A stretch of DNA of 64,000 nucleotides from Maribellus luteus (GTDB taxonomy: Bacteria > Bacteroidota > Bacteroidia > Bacteroidales > Prolixibacteraceae), in the NCBI RefSeq assembly GCF_003576475.1, contig NZ_QWGR01000003.1, positions 62,001-126,000 of the forward strand, read 5' to 3'. This document shows positions 1-8,009 of this stretch, one piece after another. The notes under the pieces are model-generated. The model was not told where the DNA came from. It worked only from the letters and a program-made list of their open reading frames with translations, and did no database searches. Each line of letters starts with the position of its first letter. Positions within the stretch are counted from its first letter, which is position 1. The translations under genes and the position numbers were made by a program.

Positions 1-795
1 CTTTTAATTAACATTGGCGGCGGAATGCTCACCGATTTGGCAGGCTTTGCGGCTACCACCTTCAAACGTGGCATCGATTTTCTGAACATCCCAACTACCC
101 TGCTTTCACAGGTGGATGCTTCGGTGGGAGGAAAAACTGGGATAAATTTCAGCGGGCTGAAAAACGAAGTGGGAACGTTTAAAGAGCCGATTGCTGTTAT
201 TATCAATACCGATTTTCTGAAAACGATTGACCGCGAGAATTTGGTTTCGGGTTTTGCAGAGATGATCAAACACGGGTTAATTCATAATCCGGAGCACCTG
301 GAAGAACTCAAGCCTTTTGACTTCGACAACATCGACTACGACCATCTTCAGGAAATCATCCGCCACTCGGTGAATGTAAAGGAGTACTTTGTTGCCAACG
401 ATCTTACGGAAAACAACATTCGTAAGGCGCTGAACTTCGGACACACCGTCGGTCATGCTTTTGAAAGCCTGGCCATGGAGCAAAAACGCCCGGTACTGCA
501 CGGATATGCGGTGGCCTACGGAATGATTGCAGAATTGTACCTTTCCGTAAAAATGTGTGGTTTCCCTGAAAGCGACCTAAATATATTAACACAGTGGATG
601 CTGGGAATTTACGGCAAATTCGAAATTTCAGAAAGCGATTTTGAACGCCTTTACCAGCTGATGACACACGATAAAAAGAATGAATCAGGACGGATCAATT
701 TCACGCTGCTACCGGAAATCGGGCAAATTGCCATCAACCAAAATTGCAGCAAAGAATTGATACAGGAAGCACTTGAATATTACCGAAACCTGTAA
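1..795 (+). CDS. aroB: 3-dehydroquinate synthase, 5' truncated by window
   Basis: Second step of the shikimate pathway: converts DAHP to 3-dehydroquinate, using NAD and a divalent metal in the cytoplasm. The reading frame is open from base 1 (the first codons read LLINIGGG), so the gene begins before the window; the Met at base 25 is internal. About 264 residues are visible of a usual ~350. The NAD-binding stretch GGGMLTDLAGFAATTFKRG, the IPTTLLSQVDASVGGKTGIN block and the metal-site motif FGHTVGHAFE are all present. The neighbour aroA follows after 41 bp on the same strand, giving a shikimate-pathway pair. Family assignment is firm; only the N-terminus is missing. Confidence 0.96.
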   Translation, partial: LLINIGGGMLTDLAGFAATTFKRGIDFLNIPTTLLSQVDASVGGKTGINFSGLKNEVGTFKEPIAVIINTDFLKTIDRENLVSGFAEMIKHGLIHNPEHLEELKPFDFDNIDYDHLQEIIRHSVNVKEYFVANDLTENNIRKALNFGHTVGHAFESLAMEQKRPVLHGYAVAYGMIAELYLSVKMCGFPESDLNILTQWMLGIYGKFEISESDFERLYQLMTHDKKNESGRINFTLLPEIGQIAINQNCSKELIQEALEYYRNL

Positions 796-836
796 TCCCA
801 TTTTTAGTTGAATCAAAGAGTCAGAAATTACAGCCT

Positions 837-2069
837 ATGAATTACCAGATTTCAGCAGCTATAAAAAACTTGTCGGGAACCATCCAACTGCCGGCGTCGA
901 AAAGTATCAGCAACCGGGCGCTTATCATTCATGCCTTGAGTTACAGTCCCTACCCGATACACAATCTTTCGGACAGCGACGATACCAAGGTGCTGCAAGC
1001 CGCACTTTATTCGAACTCAAGTAAGTTTGACATTGGCCATGCCGGAACTGCGATGCGTTTTCTGACGGCCTTTCTGGCGAAAGTGGTTGGCGAATGGGAA
1101 ATCACCGGCTCGGAACGCATGAAACAACGCCCCATTAAAATTCTGGTAGATGCTTTAACCGAACTCGGGGCCAACATTGAATACCTGGGAGAGGAAGGTT
1201 GCCCGCCACTCAAGATATTTGGTTCGCACCTAAAAGGAAAAACCATCCAGCTCGACGGCAGCGTATCGAGCCAGTACATTACGGCCTTGTTGCTGATTGC
1301 GCCCACGCTCGAAGGCGGACTGACATTAAATCTCAGAGGCGATGTAACTTCGCGCTCCTATATAAAACTTACGCTGGAGCTGATGGCCAAATTTGGCATT
1401 CGTTACCAGTGGCATAAAAACGAAATCATCGTTCCGGAACAGCGCTATTTCCCGATCGATTTTATCTGCGAAGCCGACTGGTCGGGAGCTTCGTACTGGT
1501 ACCAGATTATGGCACTGGTTGATTCGGGCGAAATACTTATGGAAAACCTGGTGCTCAACAGCCTGCAGGGCGATGCCGACATTGCGGCCTGGTTTCAGCA
1601 TTTTGGAGTGGAGTCCATTCAGGAAAAAACCGGGGTGATACTCAGCAAAACAAAAAACAACCAGCCCGACCGTCTGGATCTTGACTTTATCGAAAACCCG
1701 GACGTGGCACAAACCATGGCCTGTCTGTGTGTAGCGAAAGGCATTCCTTTTCATTTTACTGGCTTGAAAACGCTGAAAATAAAGGAAACCGACCGCATTG
1801 CAGCTTTGCAAAACGAACTGGCCAAATTCGGAGCTACCCTGGTTGAACCGGCGCATGGTGAACTTGCCTGGGACGGAAAGCTTGACATGGAAACCAAAGA
1901 AGAGCTTCCGCTGGTAAAAACCTACCACGACCACCGCATGGCGCTGGCCTTTGCACCTATGGCACTGGCCGGACTTCCGATGCGAATCGAAGACCCGATG
2001 GTGGTTACCAAATCCTATCCCGGGTTCTGGAGCGATCTGAAGAAGATTGGTTTTCAGGTTTCAGAATAG
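837..2069 (+). CDS. aroA: 3-phosphoshikimate 1-carboxyvinyltransferase (EPSP synthase)
   Basis: Sixth step of the shikimate pathway: joins phosphoenolpyruvate and shikimate-3-phosphate. The 410-residue product is near the family length. Visible signatures are the substrate-binding N-terminus LPASKSISNRALI (residues ~18-30), HAGTAMRFLTAF, the SSQYITALLL block and the C-terminal KIKETDRIAALQNELAKFGA signature followed by DHRMALAFA. The ATG at 837 is the first start after the aroB stop and gives the expected N-terminal strand. Probably co-transcribed with aroB. A hairpin lies just downstream, before the convergent tadA. Confidence 0.96.
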   Translation: MNYQISAAIKNLSGTIQLPASKSISNRALIIHALSYSPYPIHNLSDSDDTKVLQAALYSNSSKFDIGHAGTAMRFLTAFLAKVVGEWEITGSERMKQRPIKILVDALTELGANIEYLGEEGCPPLKIFGSHLKGKTIQLDGSVSSQYITALLLIAPTLEGGLTLNLRGDVTSRSYIKLTLELMAKFGIRYQWHKNEIIVPEQRYFPIDFICEADWSGASYWYQIMALVDSGEILMENLVLNSLQGDADIAAWFQHFGVESIQEKTGVILSKTKNNQPDRLDLDFIENPDVAQTMACLCVAKGIPFHFTGLKTLKIKETDRIAALQNELAKFGATLVEPAHGELAWDGKLDMETKEELPLVKTYHDHRMALAFAPMALAGLPMRIEDPMVVTKSYPGFWSDLKKIGFQVSE

Positions 2070-2080
2070 AAAATATTGAT

Positions 2081-2138
2081 ATGTGTATGAAGTATTAAGT
2101 ACTGAGTAACTCCTATTTCAAGTACTCAATACACACAT
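2081..2138. terminator. Imperfect hairpin between convergent aroA and tadA
   Basis: Bases 2092-2103 pair with 2121-2132 at 11 of 12 positions, and the outer arms 2081-2086 and 2133-2138 (atgtgt/acacat) also match. The sequence is built of degenerate AGTAyTnAGTA-like units. Its position between two converging genes suggests a bidirectional terminator. There is no strong T tract, so a plain repeat is also possible. Confidence 0.45.
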
Positions 2139-2163
2139 CTCATTACTCACTACTATAAAAATC

Positions 2164-2607
2164 TCATCTCTTTTTCCGGAAAAAGTCCTGCATCAGTTCG
2201 CGGCATTCGGTTTCCAGAACACCACCCTGTACTTCGGTTTTGGGATGAAGCGCCTGCGCCGCATATTTTTTGAAGCCCCGTTTTTCGTCGTGCGCACCAA
2301 ATACCACTTTACCGATCTGCGACCACCCCAGCGCCCCGGCACACATCACACAAGGCTCGAGCGTAACATACAAAACACAATCATTCAAATATTTCCCGCC
2401 CAGCAAATTGGCAGCGGCAGTAATTGCCTGCATTTCGGCATGAGCCGTAACATCGTTCAGCGTTTCGGTGAGATTGTGGGCCCGCGCAATAATTTTCCCG
2501 TTCGCAACTACCACCGCCCCTACCGGAACCTCGCCTTTGTCGTACGCCTGCAAGGCTTCCGCAAAAGCCTTTTTCATAAAATATTCGTCGTTAAATGGCT
2601 CAATCAT
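2164..2607 (-). CDS. tadA: tRNA-specific adenosine deaminase (nucleoside deaminase)
   Basis: Zinc-dependent deaminase expected to convert the wobble adenosine of tRNA-Arg(ACG) to inosine. The zinc and catalytic motifs are intact: H56-A-E58 in THAE context and P85-C86-V-M-C89. The start was placed at the ATG at 2607 (MIEPFNDEYFMKKA), giving 147 residues as is normal for TadA. An upstream in-frame ATG at 2676 would add a lysine-rich 23-residue extension that the family lacks. The gene converges on aroA and diverges from aspS. A cytidine/guanine deaminase role is possible for this fold, but the ADAT-like PCVMC context favours TadA. Confidence 0.9.
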   Translation of the reverse strand: MIEPFNDEYFMKKAFAEALQAYDKGEVPVGAVVVANGKIIARAHNLTETLNDVTAHAEMQAITAAANLLGGKYLNDCVLYVTLEPCVMCAGALGWSQIGKVVFGAHDEKRGFKKYAAQALHPKTEVQGGVLETECRELMQDFFRKKR

Positions 2608-2769
2608 GGCTGCAATTTCTCTTAGGTTCTTTTTTTGTTTTTCGTTATTCCTCCCACCGGCTTCCATCCGGTCCATTAATCTTGGTTATCATACAAGTTA
2701 AGGCGACAAATGTCGGACAAAATTGCCAAAATCTTCTTATTTTCGCAACCGAATAAAAAGACAGACATC

Positions 2770-4527
2770 ATGTACAGAACACATACTTGCGGCGAGCTAC
2801 GTATTGAAAATATAAACCAGGAAGTTACGCTTTCAGGTTGGGTGCAGCGCATCCGCGACCTGGGAGCCATGAGTTTTATCGACTTGCGCGACCGCTACGG
2901 AATTACACAATTGGTAGTTGACGAACAAACCGATGCCTCAGTGGCTTCGATGCTGGACCAACTGGGCCGCGAATTTGTGATTCAGGCAAAGGGAACCGTT
3001 CGCGAACGTTCGAGCAAAAACAAGAACATTCCAACCGGTGAGATCGAAATTGCCTTGAGCGAAATCAACGTTTTGAGCCAATCGGATATTCCTCCGTTTA
3101 CCATTCAGGACGATACCGATGGTGGCGACGAACTGCGGATGAAATACCGTTACCTCGATTTGCGCCGTGCTCCCGTACGTGATAACCTGATTCTGCGTGC
3201 AAAAATGGCACACGCCGTTCGCAATTACCTGAATGAAAAAGATTTTATTGAAACCGAAACTCCGGTTCTGATCAAATCGACTCCCGAAGGTGCCCGCGAC
3301 TTCGTAGTTCCGTCGCGTATGAACGCCGGCGAATTTTATGCACTGCCGCAATCGCCGCAAACATTCAAACAATTGCTCATGGTGGCCGGATTCGACCGCT
3401 ACTACCAGATTGTAAAGTGTTTCCGCGACGAAGACCTGCGTGCCGACCGTCAGCCAGAGTTTACCCAGATCGACTGCGAAATGTCGTTTGTGGAGCAGAA
3501 AGACGTGCTTGAAATGTTCGAAGGCCTTACCAAGTATATGTTTAAAGAAACGCTGGGTGTTGAAGTGGAAGACTTCCCATGGATGCCTTACAGCGAAGCC
3601 ATGGAAAAATACGGTTCGGACAAACCTGATACCCGTTTTGAAATGCTGATCAGCGAGCTGACCGAAACCGCAAAAGGAAAAGGTTTTGGCGTGTTTGATG
3701 CAGCCGAATACGTTGGAGCCATTGCAGCCAAAGGTTGTTCGGAATATACCAGAAAACAGCTTGATGGTTTGACTGAGTGGGTAAAACGTCCGCAAATTGG
3801 CGCCAAAGGCTTGGTGTATGTAAAATGCAATGCCGACGGAAGCTTCAAATCGTCGGTTGATAAATTTTATTCGGAAGAAGACCTGAAAACCTGGGCAGAA
3901 ATTACCGGTGCCGAAGCAGGCGACCTGATCCTGGTAATGTCGGGCGACAAAGAGCACATACAGGAAGCACTGGGTTCGCTGCGTCTCGAAATGGCCAACC
4001 AGCTGGGACTGCGCGATAAAAATATTTTCAAACCTTTGTGGGTGGTCGACTTCCCGCTGCTCGAATGGGACGAAGACACACAACGTTTCTACGCCAAGCA
4101 CCATCCGTTTACTTCGCCCAAGCCCGAAGACATTCCACTGCTGGATACCGATCCCGGAAAAGTTCGCGCCAATGCCTACGACCTGGTGATCAACGGTGTT
4201 GAAATCGGTGGAGGTTCGGTACGAATCTTTAATTCGGAGTTACAGGCAAAAATGTTTGACAAACTGGGCTTTACTCCCGAACAGGCACAGGCACAGTTTG
4301 GCTTCCTGATGAACGCCTTTAAATTTGGTGCACCGCCACATGCCGGTATCGCCTTTGGTTTCGACCGTTTGGTATCGATGTTTGCCGGGCTGGAAACGAT
4401 CCGCGATGTGATCGCCTTCCCGAAAAACAACGCCGGCCGCGATGTAATGATCGACTCGCCTGCACCAATCGCCAACGAACAGCTTGATGAACTCAACCTG
4501 GTAATCGATTTAAAAGAAAAGAAATAA
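2770..4527 (+). CDS. aspS: Aspartyl-tRNA synthetase
   Basis: Class II aminoacyl-tRNA synthetase that charges tRNA-Asp (tRNA-Asn as well in non-discriminating forms). The 585-residue product has an N-terminal OB-fold anticodon domain ([21 protein letters not shown]), the motif 2 region [18 protein letters not shown], the bacterial GAD insertion domain in the middle, and motif 3 [11 protein letters not shown] near the C-terminus. The start is taken at the ATG at 2770 ([10 protein letters not shown]), which matches the conserved N-terminus; an in-frame ATG at 2710 would add 20 unrelated residues. A strong hairpin terminator follows the stop. Confidence 0.97.
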   Translation: MYRTHTCGELRIENINQEVTLSGWVQRIRDLGAMSFIDLRDRYGITQLVVDEQTDASVASMLDQLGREFVIQAKGTVRERSSKNKNIPTGEIEIALSEINVLSQSDIPPFTIQDDTDGGDELRMKYRYLDLRRAPVRDNLILRAKMAHAVRNYLNEKDFIETETPVLIKSTPEGARDFVVPSRMNAGEFYALPQSPQTFKQLLMVAGFDRYYQIVKCFRDEDLRADRQPEFTQIDCEMSFVEQKDVLEMFEGLTKYMFKETLGVEVEDFPWMPYSEAMEKYGSDKPDTRFEMLISELTETAKGKGFGVFDAAEYVGAIAAKGCSEYTRKQLDGLTEWVKRPQIGAKGLVYVKCNADGSFKSSVDKFYSEEDLKTWAEITGAEAGDLILVMSGDKEHIQEALGSLRLEMANQLGLRDKNIFKPLWVVDFPLLEWDEDTQRFYAKHHPFTSPKPEDIPLLDTDPGKVRANAYDLVINGVEIGGGSVRIFNSELQAKMFDKLGFTPEQAQAQFGFLMNAFKFGAPPHAGIAFGFDRLVSMFAGLETIRDVIAFPKNNAGRDVMIDSPAPIANEQLDELNLVIDLKEKK

Positions 4528-4546
4528 TACCTATCCAAAATAGTTG

Positions 4547-4576
4547 AAAGGCATCTCCGCGAGGAGGTGCCTTTTT
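4547..4576 (+). terminator. Rho-independent terminator after aspS
   Basis: Arms AAAGGCATCTCC and GGAGGTGCCTTT form a 12-bp stem with one G-U pair around a GCGA tetraloop-like turn, followed by TTT. It begins 19 bp after the aspS stop. Confidence 0.85.
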
Positions 4577-4592
4577 AGTTGCCTATGGCCGG

Positions 4593-5759
4593 TTATTTCA
4601 ATTTAAATTTAAAATATTCGGTTCTTTCCTGTTTGTTATTGTCTTCTTTTCTGTAAAAAGATACTTCCATCGTTCTTTGATTGCAATCATATACGTTGTG
4701 GTAAATGGTTCGTACTGCAACCGGAGGAGGAGTTTTATACATTTCCTGCCGAACAAATACCTTTGAGTTTATCTTTTTAATCGAGTCATTAGAAACTTTT
4801 CCTCTGTAAGTACCGATCTCTTCACTCAGTGTTTTATACCGGGCAAATGGGCACGACAAGTCATTGCTTTTGGGGAATGTGTAGATTGCAGGGTATTTAT
4901 ACAAAGGGAAATTGGTGAGTATCTGTATTTCCGAATTTCCATCCGTGAAAAAGTCCTGATTGTGTTCAATTGGATATTCCCAAACAAACGAATTTCCGAA
5001 TTTATCTGCTATTAGTAAGTGGGTTGGCAAAATCATCCGAAAGTGTTTATTACACAAAAGCATTTCTTTTGCCTCATCAACTGTCTTGCAATTGTCGAGC
5101 AGTTGCTGAACAACAAGCATTTCATTAATACCCACTCCCGAATCCATGCCTGGCTTGTAGGCGTCTTCGTTTAGAACATCGCCATGCAGATGAGTTACCA
5201 CCAGCCCTTCAGCGTTAATCCCATCCAGAGCCAAGCCATACAATTCGAAACAAAACATTACCAAAGAAGAATATCCTTTATCAGGATGCAACTCAAGAAC
5301 ATAGGGCTTCCCCATTATTTTGGTGCTGCTTTTTTCAGTTGTATCACCAGGTAGCAGAGGAGTGCGAACGAGTTCCAGATCGGCATTTCGGCTTATTATC
5401 CCAGTCTCCGTTTCAGTAGAACAGGGAGGGTAGTATACCGCCGAACACATTGGAAAGGCTAATGTGATGCCAAAACAGGAATAATCGTGTTCAGCCTGTT
5501 GAATATCTTCGCCAAAAGCATTGGCGAAACCAGCCATTCTGTCGAAATGTGCCGGGTAATTCTTTTTTAAGTAAGTGTACTGAGCATCACGTTTGGTGGT
5601 TGACGACCATTTGGGCATTTGCAGCGAATGCCTGTTTTTTGCGAGTTCGCCAAGCTTATTTCCAATCCCGAAGTTTGTTCCGGACAAGCGAATGTGTTTT
5701 ACGTTTGCATAATCGCCTTGTTTGTCATGTAGGGTAAACTCTTCAAATTTTAAAGCCAT
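4593..5759 (-). CDS. C45-like linear-amide hydrolase (Ntn-hydrolase fold)
   Basis: The 388-residue product resembles the acyltransferase/choloylglycine-hydrolase-like C45 group, which uses an N-terminal-type Cys nucleophile to cleave linear amide bonds. The likely nucleophile is C105 in FPMCSAVYYPPC, followed by the GIISRNADLE strand that matches the family pattern of an Asn/Asp shortly after the Cys. In classical members the Cys becomes residue 1 by autoprocessing; here about 104 residues precede it, as in C45 proteins with a propeptide. No signal peptide is evident. It lies 34 bp downstream of a Crp/Fnr-type gene on the same strand, so the regulator may control it. Substrate unknown. Confidence 0.7.
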   Translation of the reverse strand: MALKFEEFTLHDKQGDYANVKHIRLSGTNFGIGNKLGELAKNRHSLQMPKWSSTTKRDAQYTYLKKNYPAHFDRMAGFANAFGEDIQQAEHDYSCFGITLAFPMCSAVYYPPCSTETETGIISRNADLELVRTPLLPGDTTEKSSTKIMGKPYVLELHPDKGYSSLVMFCFELYGLALDGINAEGLVVTHLHGDVLNEDAYKPGMDSGVGINEMLVVQQLLDNCKTVDEAKEMLLCNKHFRMILPTHLLIADKFGNSFVWEYPIEHNQDFFTDGNSEIQILTNFPLYKYPAIYTFPKSNDLSCPFARYKTLSEEIGTYRGKVSNDSIKKINSKVFVRQEMYKTPPPVAVRTIYHNVYDCNQRTMEVSFYRKEDNNKQERTEYFKFKLK

Positions 5760-5793
5760 TTTTTAGGTACAAAAAAATAGAACCTCAGCTTAG

Positions 5794-6324
5794 TTATCGT
5801 TTACATTTGTTGATAAATTGCTTTCGTGCCCTACTTAGCTGAGTAGGCGTAATTCCTAAAAAACTGGCGATATAGTAATGTGGTATTCGATTTATCAGAT
5901 TAGGATACTCTTTCAAAAAAAGCTCATATTTTTCTAGTGAATCCAAATTCTGAAGGGCGACTAATCGTGACTGCAACTGTATGTTTAATTTTTGAAATGC
6001 CACGGTAATTACTTCGGTAATATCCTGGTCTTTGTTGAGGTGAGACATGACAGCCGAATAATCAGCCATTAAAACTTCACATTCATCCAATGCCTGGATC
6101 GAAACCGGGGCATTCGCATTGGGAATATAGCTTCCAATTACCATGTCTCCTTCCCGGTAAAAATGCGTTGTAATTTCGTTGCCATCGTCATCGGTAACAA
6201 AACCCCGCATTACACCTTTCATTAACCGGCCTATCCTTGTACACGGATTTCCACATTTCAGAAAGAATTCCTCATTTTGTATGGTCTCAATATTATGAAG
6301 AGATTCTATAATCATTCTTGGCAA
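5794..6324 (-). CDS. Crp/Fnr-family transcriptional regulator
   Basis: A 176-residue protein with an N-terminal cyclic-nucleotide-binding-type beta roll (GRLMKGVMRGFVTDDDGNEITTHFYREGDMV) and a C-terminal helix-turn-helix (IPHYYIASFLGITPTQLSRAR), the layout of the small Bacteroidota Crp-like regulators. It lacks the FNR cysteine cluster, so iron-sulfur oxygen sensing is unlikely; the ligand is unknown. It is the first gene of a two-gene unit with the C45-like hydrolase. The start ATG at 6324 is preceded by AT-rich DNA. Confidence 0.82.
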   Translation of the reverse strand: MPRMIIESLHNIETIQNEEFFLKCGNPCTRIGRLMKGVMRGFVTDDDGNEITTHFYREGDMVIGSYIPNANAPVSIQALDECEVLMADYSAVMSHLNKDQDITEVITVAFQKLNIQLQSRLVALQNLDSLEKYELFLKEYPNLINRIPHYYIASFLGITPTQLSRARKQFINKCKR

Positions 6325-6360
6325 ACATAGTAAAATGTTCCAACACTAAAACACTCTCAG

Positions 6361-6474
6361 TTTTAAACGACCAGCACCAAAGGTTCGAAAGCACAAACAC
6401 AGGGCAACGCCCTGTGTGTGCCAGCATCCCCCAAATATTCCCGAGGCTCTGAAGGAGCCAAAGTCTGTTCGCAG
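6361..6474. repeat. Direct repeat R1 with palindromes (RAYT 3' side)
   Basis: Near-identical to 7155-7268 over ~114 bp with scattered substitutions and small indels. It contains a 9-bp stem ACACAGGGC/GCCCTGTGT with a 3-nt AAC loop and a GGCTC/GAGCC hairpin. The GCACC/GGTGC mini-hairpin intact in the other copy is degenerate here (GGTTC). Confidence 0.8.
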
Positions 6475-6487
6475 AAGAAACGACAAC

Positions 6488-6940
6488 TCAATCCCACAGA
6501 TAGCGTTCATCAAAATCCACCTTGTACTTTTTAAGAAATGCACGATATTCTTCCTCAAATGTCCTTACCCGATGATGCTCGTGTTGATTGATGATGTACT
6601 GTTTCACCACATCTACTTCCGATGGATTCACCGAAAACACACCATAACCCCGCTGCCAGTAGAAATTTTCATACTTCGTATCAATCGATTTTATCCATTT
6701 CGAAGAGTTCTTCTTTAACGCTTCCAGCAACTCTGCCAATGTGGTTTTTCGTGACAAGGTGCACAATAGGTGTACATGATTTTGGTAACCACCTATCTGA
6801 ACGGGGAAACATTCCAGGCCTTTGCAAATGCCTCCCAGGTAATCGTAAAGACGGTGTTCAATGGCCGAATCAATTCTGTTTTCCCTGTTTTTTGTGCTGA
6901 AGGTGATGTGGAGATAAACTTTTGCTAAGGATTGAGGCAT
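6488..6940 (-). CDS. REP-associated / IS200-like tyrosine transposase
   Basis: The 150-residue product belongs to the Y1_Tnp (TnpA_REP) family of single-strand DNA transposases. The HUH metal motif is seen in GGYQNHVHLLCTLS, and the likely nucleophile Tyr is in VVKQYIINQHEHH. The start is the ATG at 6940 (MPQSLAKVYLHITFSTKN), the canonical N-terminus; the longer in-frame reading from 7054 runs through palindromic repeats and is not credible as protein. No frameshift or stop is seen, so the gene may be active. It is flanked by direct repeats. Confidence 0.88.
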   Translation of the reverse strand: MPQSLAKVYLHITFSTKNRENRIDSAIEHRLYDYLGGICKGLECFPVQIGGYQNHVHLLCTLSRKTTLAELLEALKKNSSKWIKSIDTKYENFYWQRGYGVFSVNPSEVDVVKQYIINQHEHHRVRTFEEEYRAFLKKYKVDFDERYLWD

Positions 6941-6962
6941 AATAATAGTGGGTGTTAATGGT

Positions 6963-7045
6963 AGCGCCCCTTCAGGGCTGATTTCATTGTTCATCAATAC
7001 TCTCAGGGCCTTGCCCCGAGCTTTTGCCAGAAGCCCTTTGGGCTT
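6963..7045. repeat. Cluster of three REP-like palindromes upstream of transposase
   Basis: Three hairpins in 83 bp: AGCGCCCC-TT-CAGGGCT (6963-6979), CTCAGGGC-CTT-GCCCCGAG (7002-7020, one mismatch) and AAGCCC-TTT-GGGCTT (7031-7045). All carry a GCCC/GGGC core like the hairpin in the flanking direct repeats. They are probable substrates of the adjacent transposase. Confidence 0.65.
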
Positions 7046-7154
7046 ATTTCTCACAAGGATAAATATAATGATATGTGCAATAAGCTCCTACCTTTCAAGG
7101 CAACATCATAATTTTACTTCGGACCCATTGCAATAACATTTGCACCCCGGCTGC

Positions 7155-7268
7155 TTTTAACACTCCAGCACCAAAGGTGCGAAAGCACAAACACAGGGCA
7201 ACGCCCTGTGTGTGCCAGCATCCCCCCAATATTACCCGGCTCTGAAGGAGCCAAAGCCTGTTCGCTCA
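7155..7268. repeat. Direct repeat R2 with palindromes (RAYT 5' side)
   Basis: Second copy of the ~114-bp repeat. The mini-hairpin GCACC-AAA-GGTGC is intact, followed by the ACACAGGGC/GCCCTGTGT stem and GGCTC/GAGCC. The remainder of 6941-7328 outside the listed repeats shows no gene. Confidence 0.8.
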
Positions 7269-7328
7269 GAGTTCCACACATCTTTATTTTGTTGCAGCAC
7301 ACAAAGTTGTTAAGCTACAAATCCATGC

Positions 7329-7826
7329 CTACTCTTTTACGAGCGTTATGCTTTCGTATTCTAACTCGGGACCTAAAACCAGGATGCTGGAAGATTTTAA
7401 CGTATAATTATAGGTAACACAATAAGTCAACACTCTGCCCGAATCACCTGGTTCAGCAAAATTCGAATCCAGGCCGATCTTCCCCTCGAAATTTATGGTA
7501 GTTAAATCAAAAGAGTATTCTCCCTTCGCGTATCCATAACCCGGGCAGCCTTCACAGGGATCTCCGGGTTCAACCACATCCGTCCAGGATTCTATTTTTA
7601 TGAAAAAGCTGTCTTCCCGGAACACAAAAGTGTGGTTTGTGCCAGCAAACTGAATCAGGTCTTCAGGCTCTTTCTCCACCCACTTTCCTTGTAACATTGA
7701 CGTTTCCAGCAGGGGCTGATCATCATCTTTACAGCTCAACAAAAGAGTAAGGCACAATACTGGTAACATGATTTTTACCAATCGAACGGGGATCTTTAAT
7801 CCGGAAATTTTTGTTGTTTTCATCAT
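7329..7826 (-). CDS. Small lipoprotein, probably surface exposed
   Basis: A 165-residue protein of unrecognised family. A hydrophobic signal ends in the lipobox LLLSC (C32), and the mature N-terminus reads CKDDDQP. This fits the Bacteroidota lipoprotein export signal (acidic residues at +2 to +4), which directs lipoproteins to the outer face of the outer membrane. The mature part is beta-rich with a C-x2-C pair (PCEGCPGYG) and a lipocalin-like opening LQGKWVEKEPED. That resembles small Bacteroidota lipocalin-like proteins, but no firm family match can be made. Monocistronic, in the repeat-rich region. Confidence 0.65.
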   Translation of the reverse strand: MMKTTKISGLKIPVRLVKIMLPVLCLTLLLSCKDDDQPLLETSMLQGKWVEKEPEDLIQFAGTNHTFVFREDSFFIKIESWTDVVEPGDPCEGCPGYGYAKGEYSFDLTTINFEGKIGLDSNFAEPGDSGRVLTYCVTYNYTLKSSSILVLGPELEYESITLVKE

Positions 7827-7920
7827 TGGGTTTAAATCATTTGACGGTTTATTCTTTCATGAATCGCATTTTTTTGTGTCTTCCCAAATGTGAGATAACT
7901 CTGAGAGCAGATCAGCAAAA

Positions 7921-7980
7921 GGAAGTTCCCCGAACAAGCACGCGAGGGGACTCGCGCGGGAGCGGGGAGCGGGGGTTCGA
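7921..7980. repeat. GC-rich palindromic intergenic segment
   Basis: An abrupt GC-rich patch in AT-rich surroundings. It contains CGCGAG-GGGA-CTCGCG (7941-7956) and a short G-rich tandem motif GGAGCGGG immediately after. It lies in the spacer between the lipoprotein gene and the two-TM protein gene. It resembles other intergenic palindromes in this region but is not the same sequence. Confidence 0.4.
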
Positions 7981-8009
7981 CGCTCCAGCTTATCAAACCG
8001 CGACAATCT

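Larger units (their letters stand above)
6361..7268. mobile_element. RAYT/IS200-like element bounded by direct repeats
   Basis: A Y1 (HUH) transposase gene sits between two ~114-bp near-identical direct repeats (6361-6474 and 7155-7268). A cluster of further short palindromes lies upstream of the gene. This is the arrangement expected of REP-associated tyrosine transposases and their repeat sequences. Boundaries are taken from the outer ends of the direct repeats; true cleavage sites cannot be fixed by eye. Confidence 0.6.

Noticed and set aside
1326-1934. 202-codon minus-strand ORF inside aroA
   Set aside because: Shadow of aroA; no motif or plausible start context.
2938-4104. 388-codon ORF on the minus strand opposite aspS
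   Set aside because: It lies wholly inside the strongly supported aspS gene; its Cys/Phe/His-rich translation has no family features. It is a shadow caused by codon bias.
6941-7054. N-terminal extension of the transposase from 7054
   Set aside because: The extension translates the REP-like palindromes; the conserved Y1 transposase N-terminus begins at 6940.
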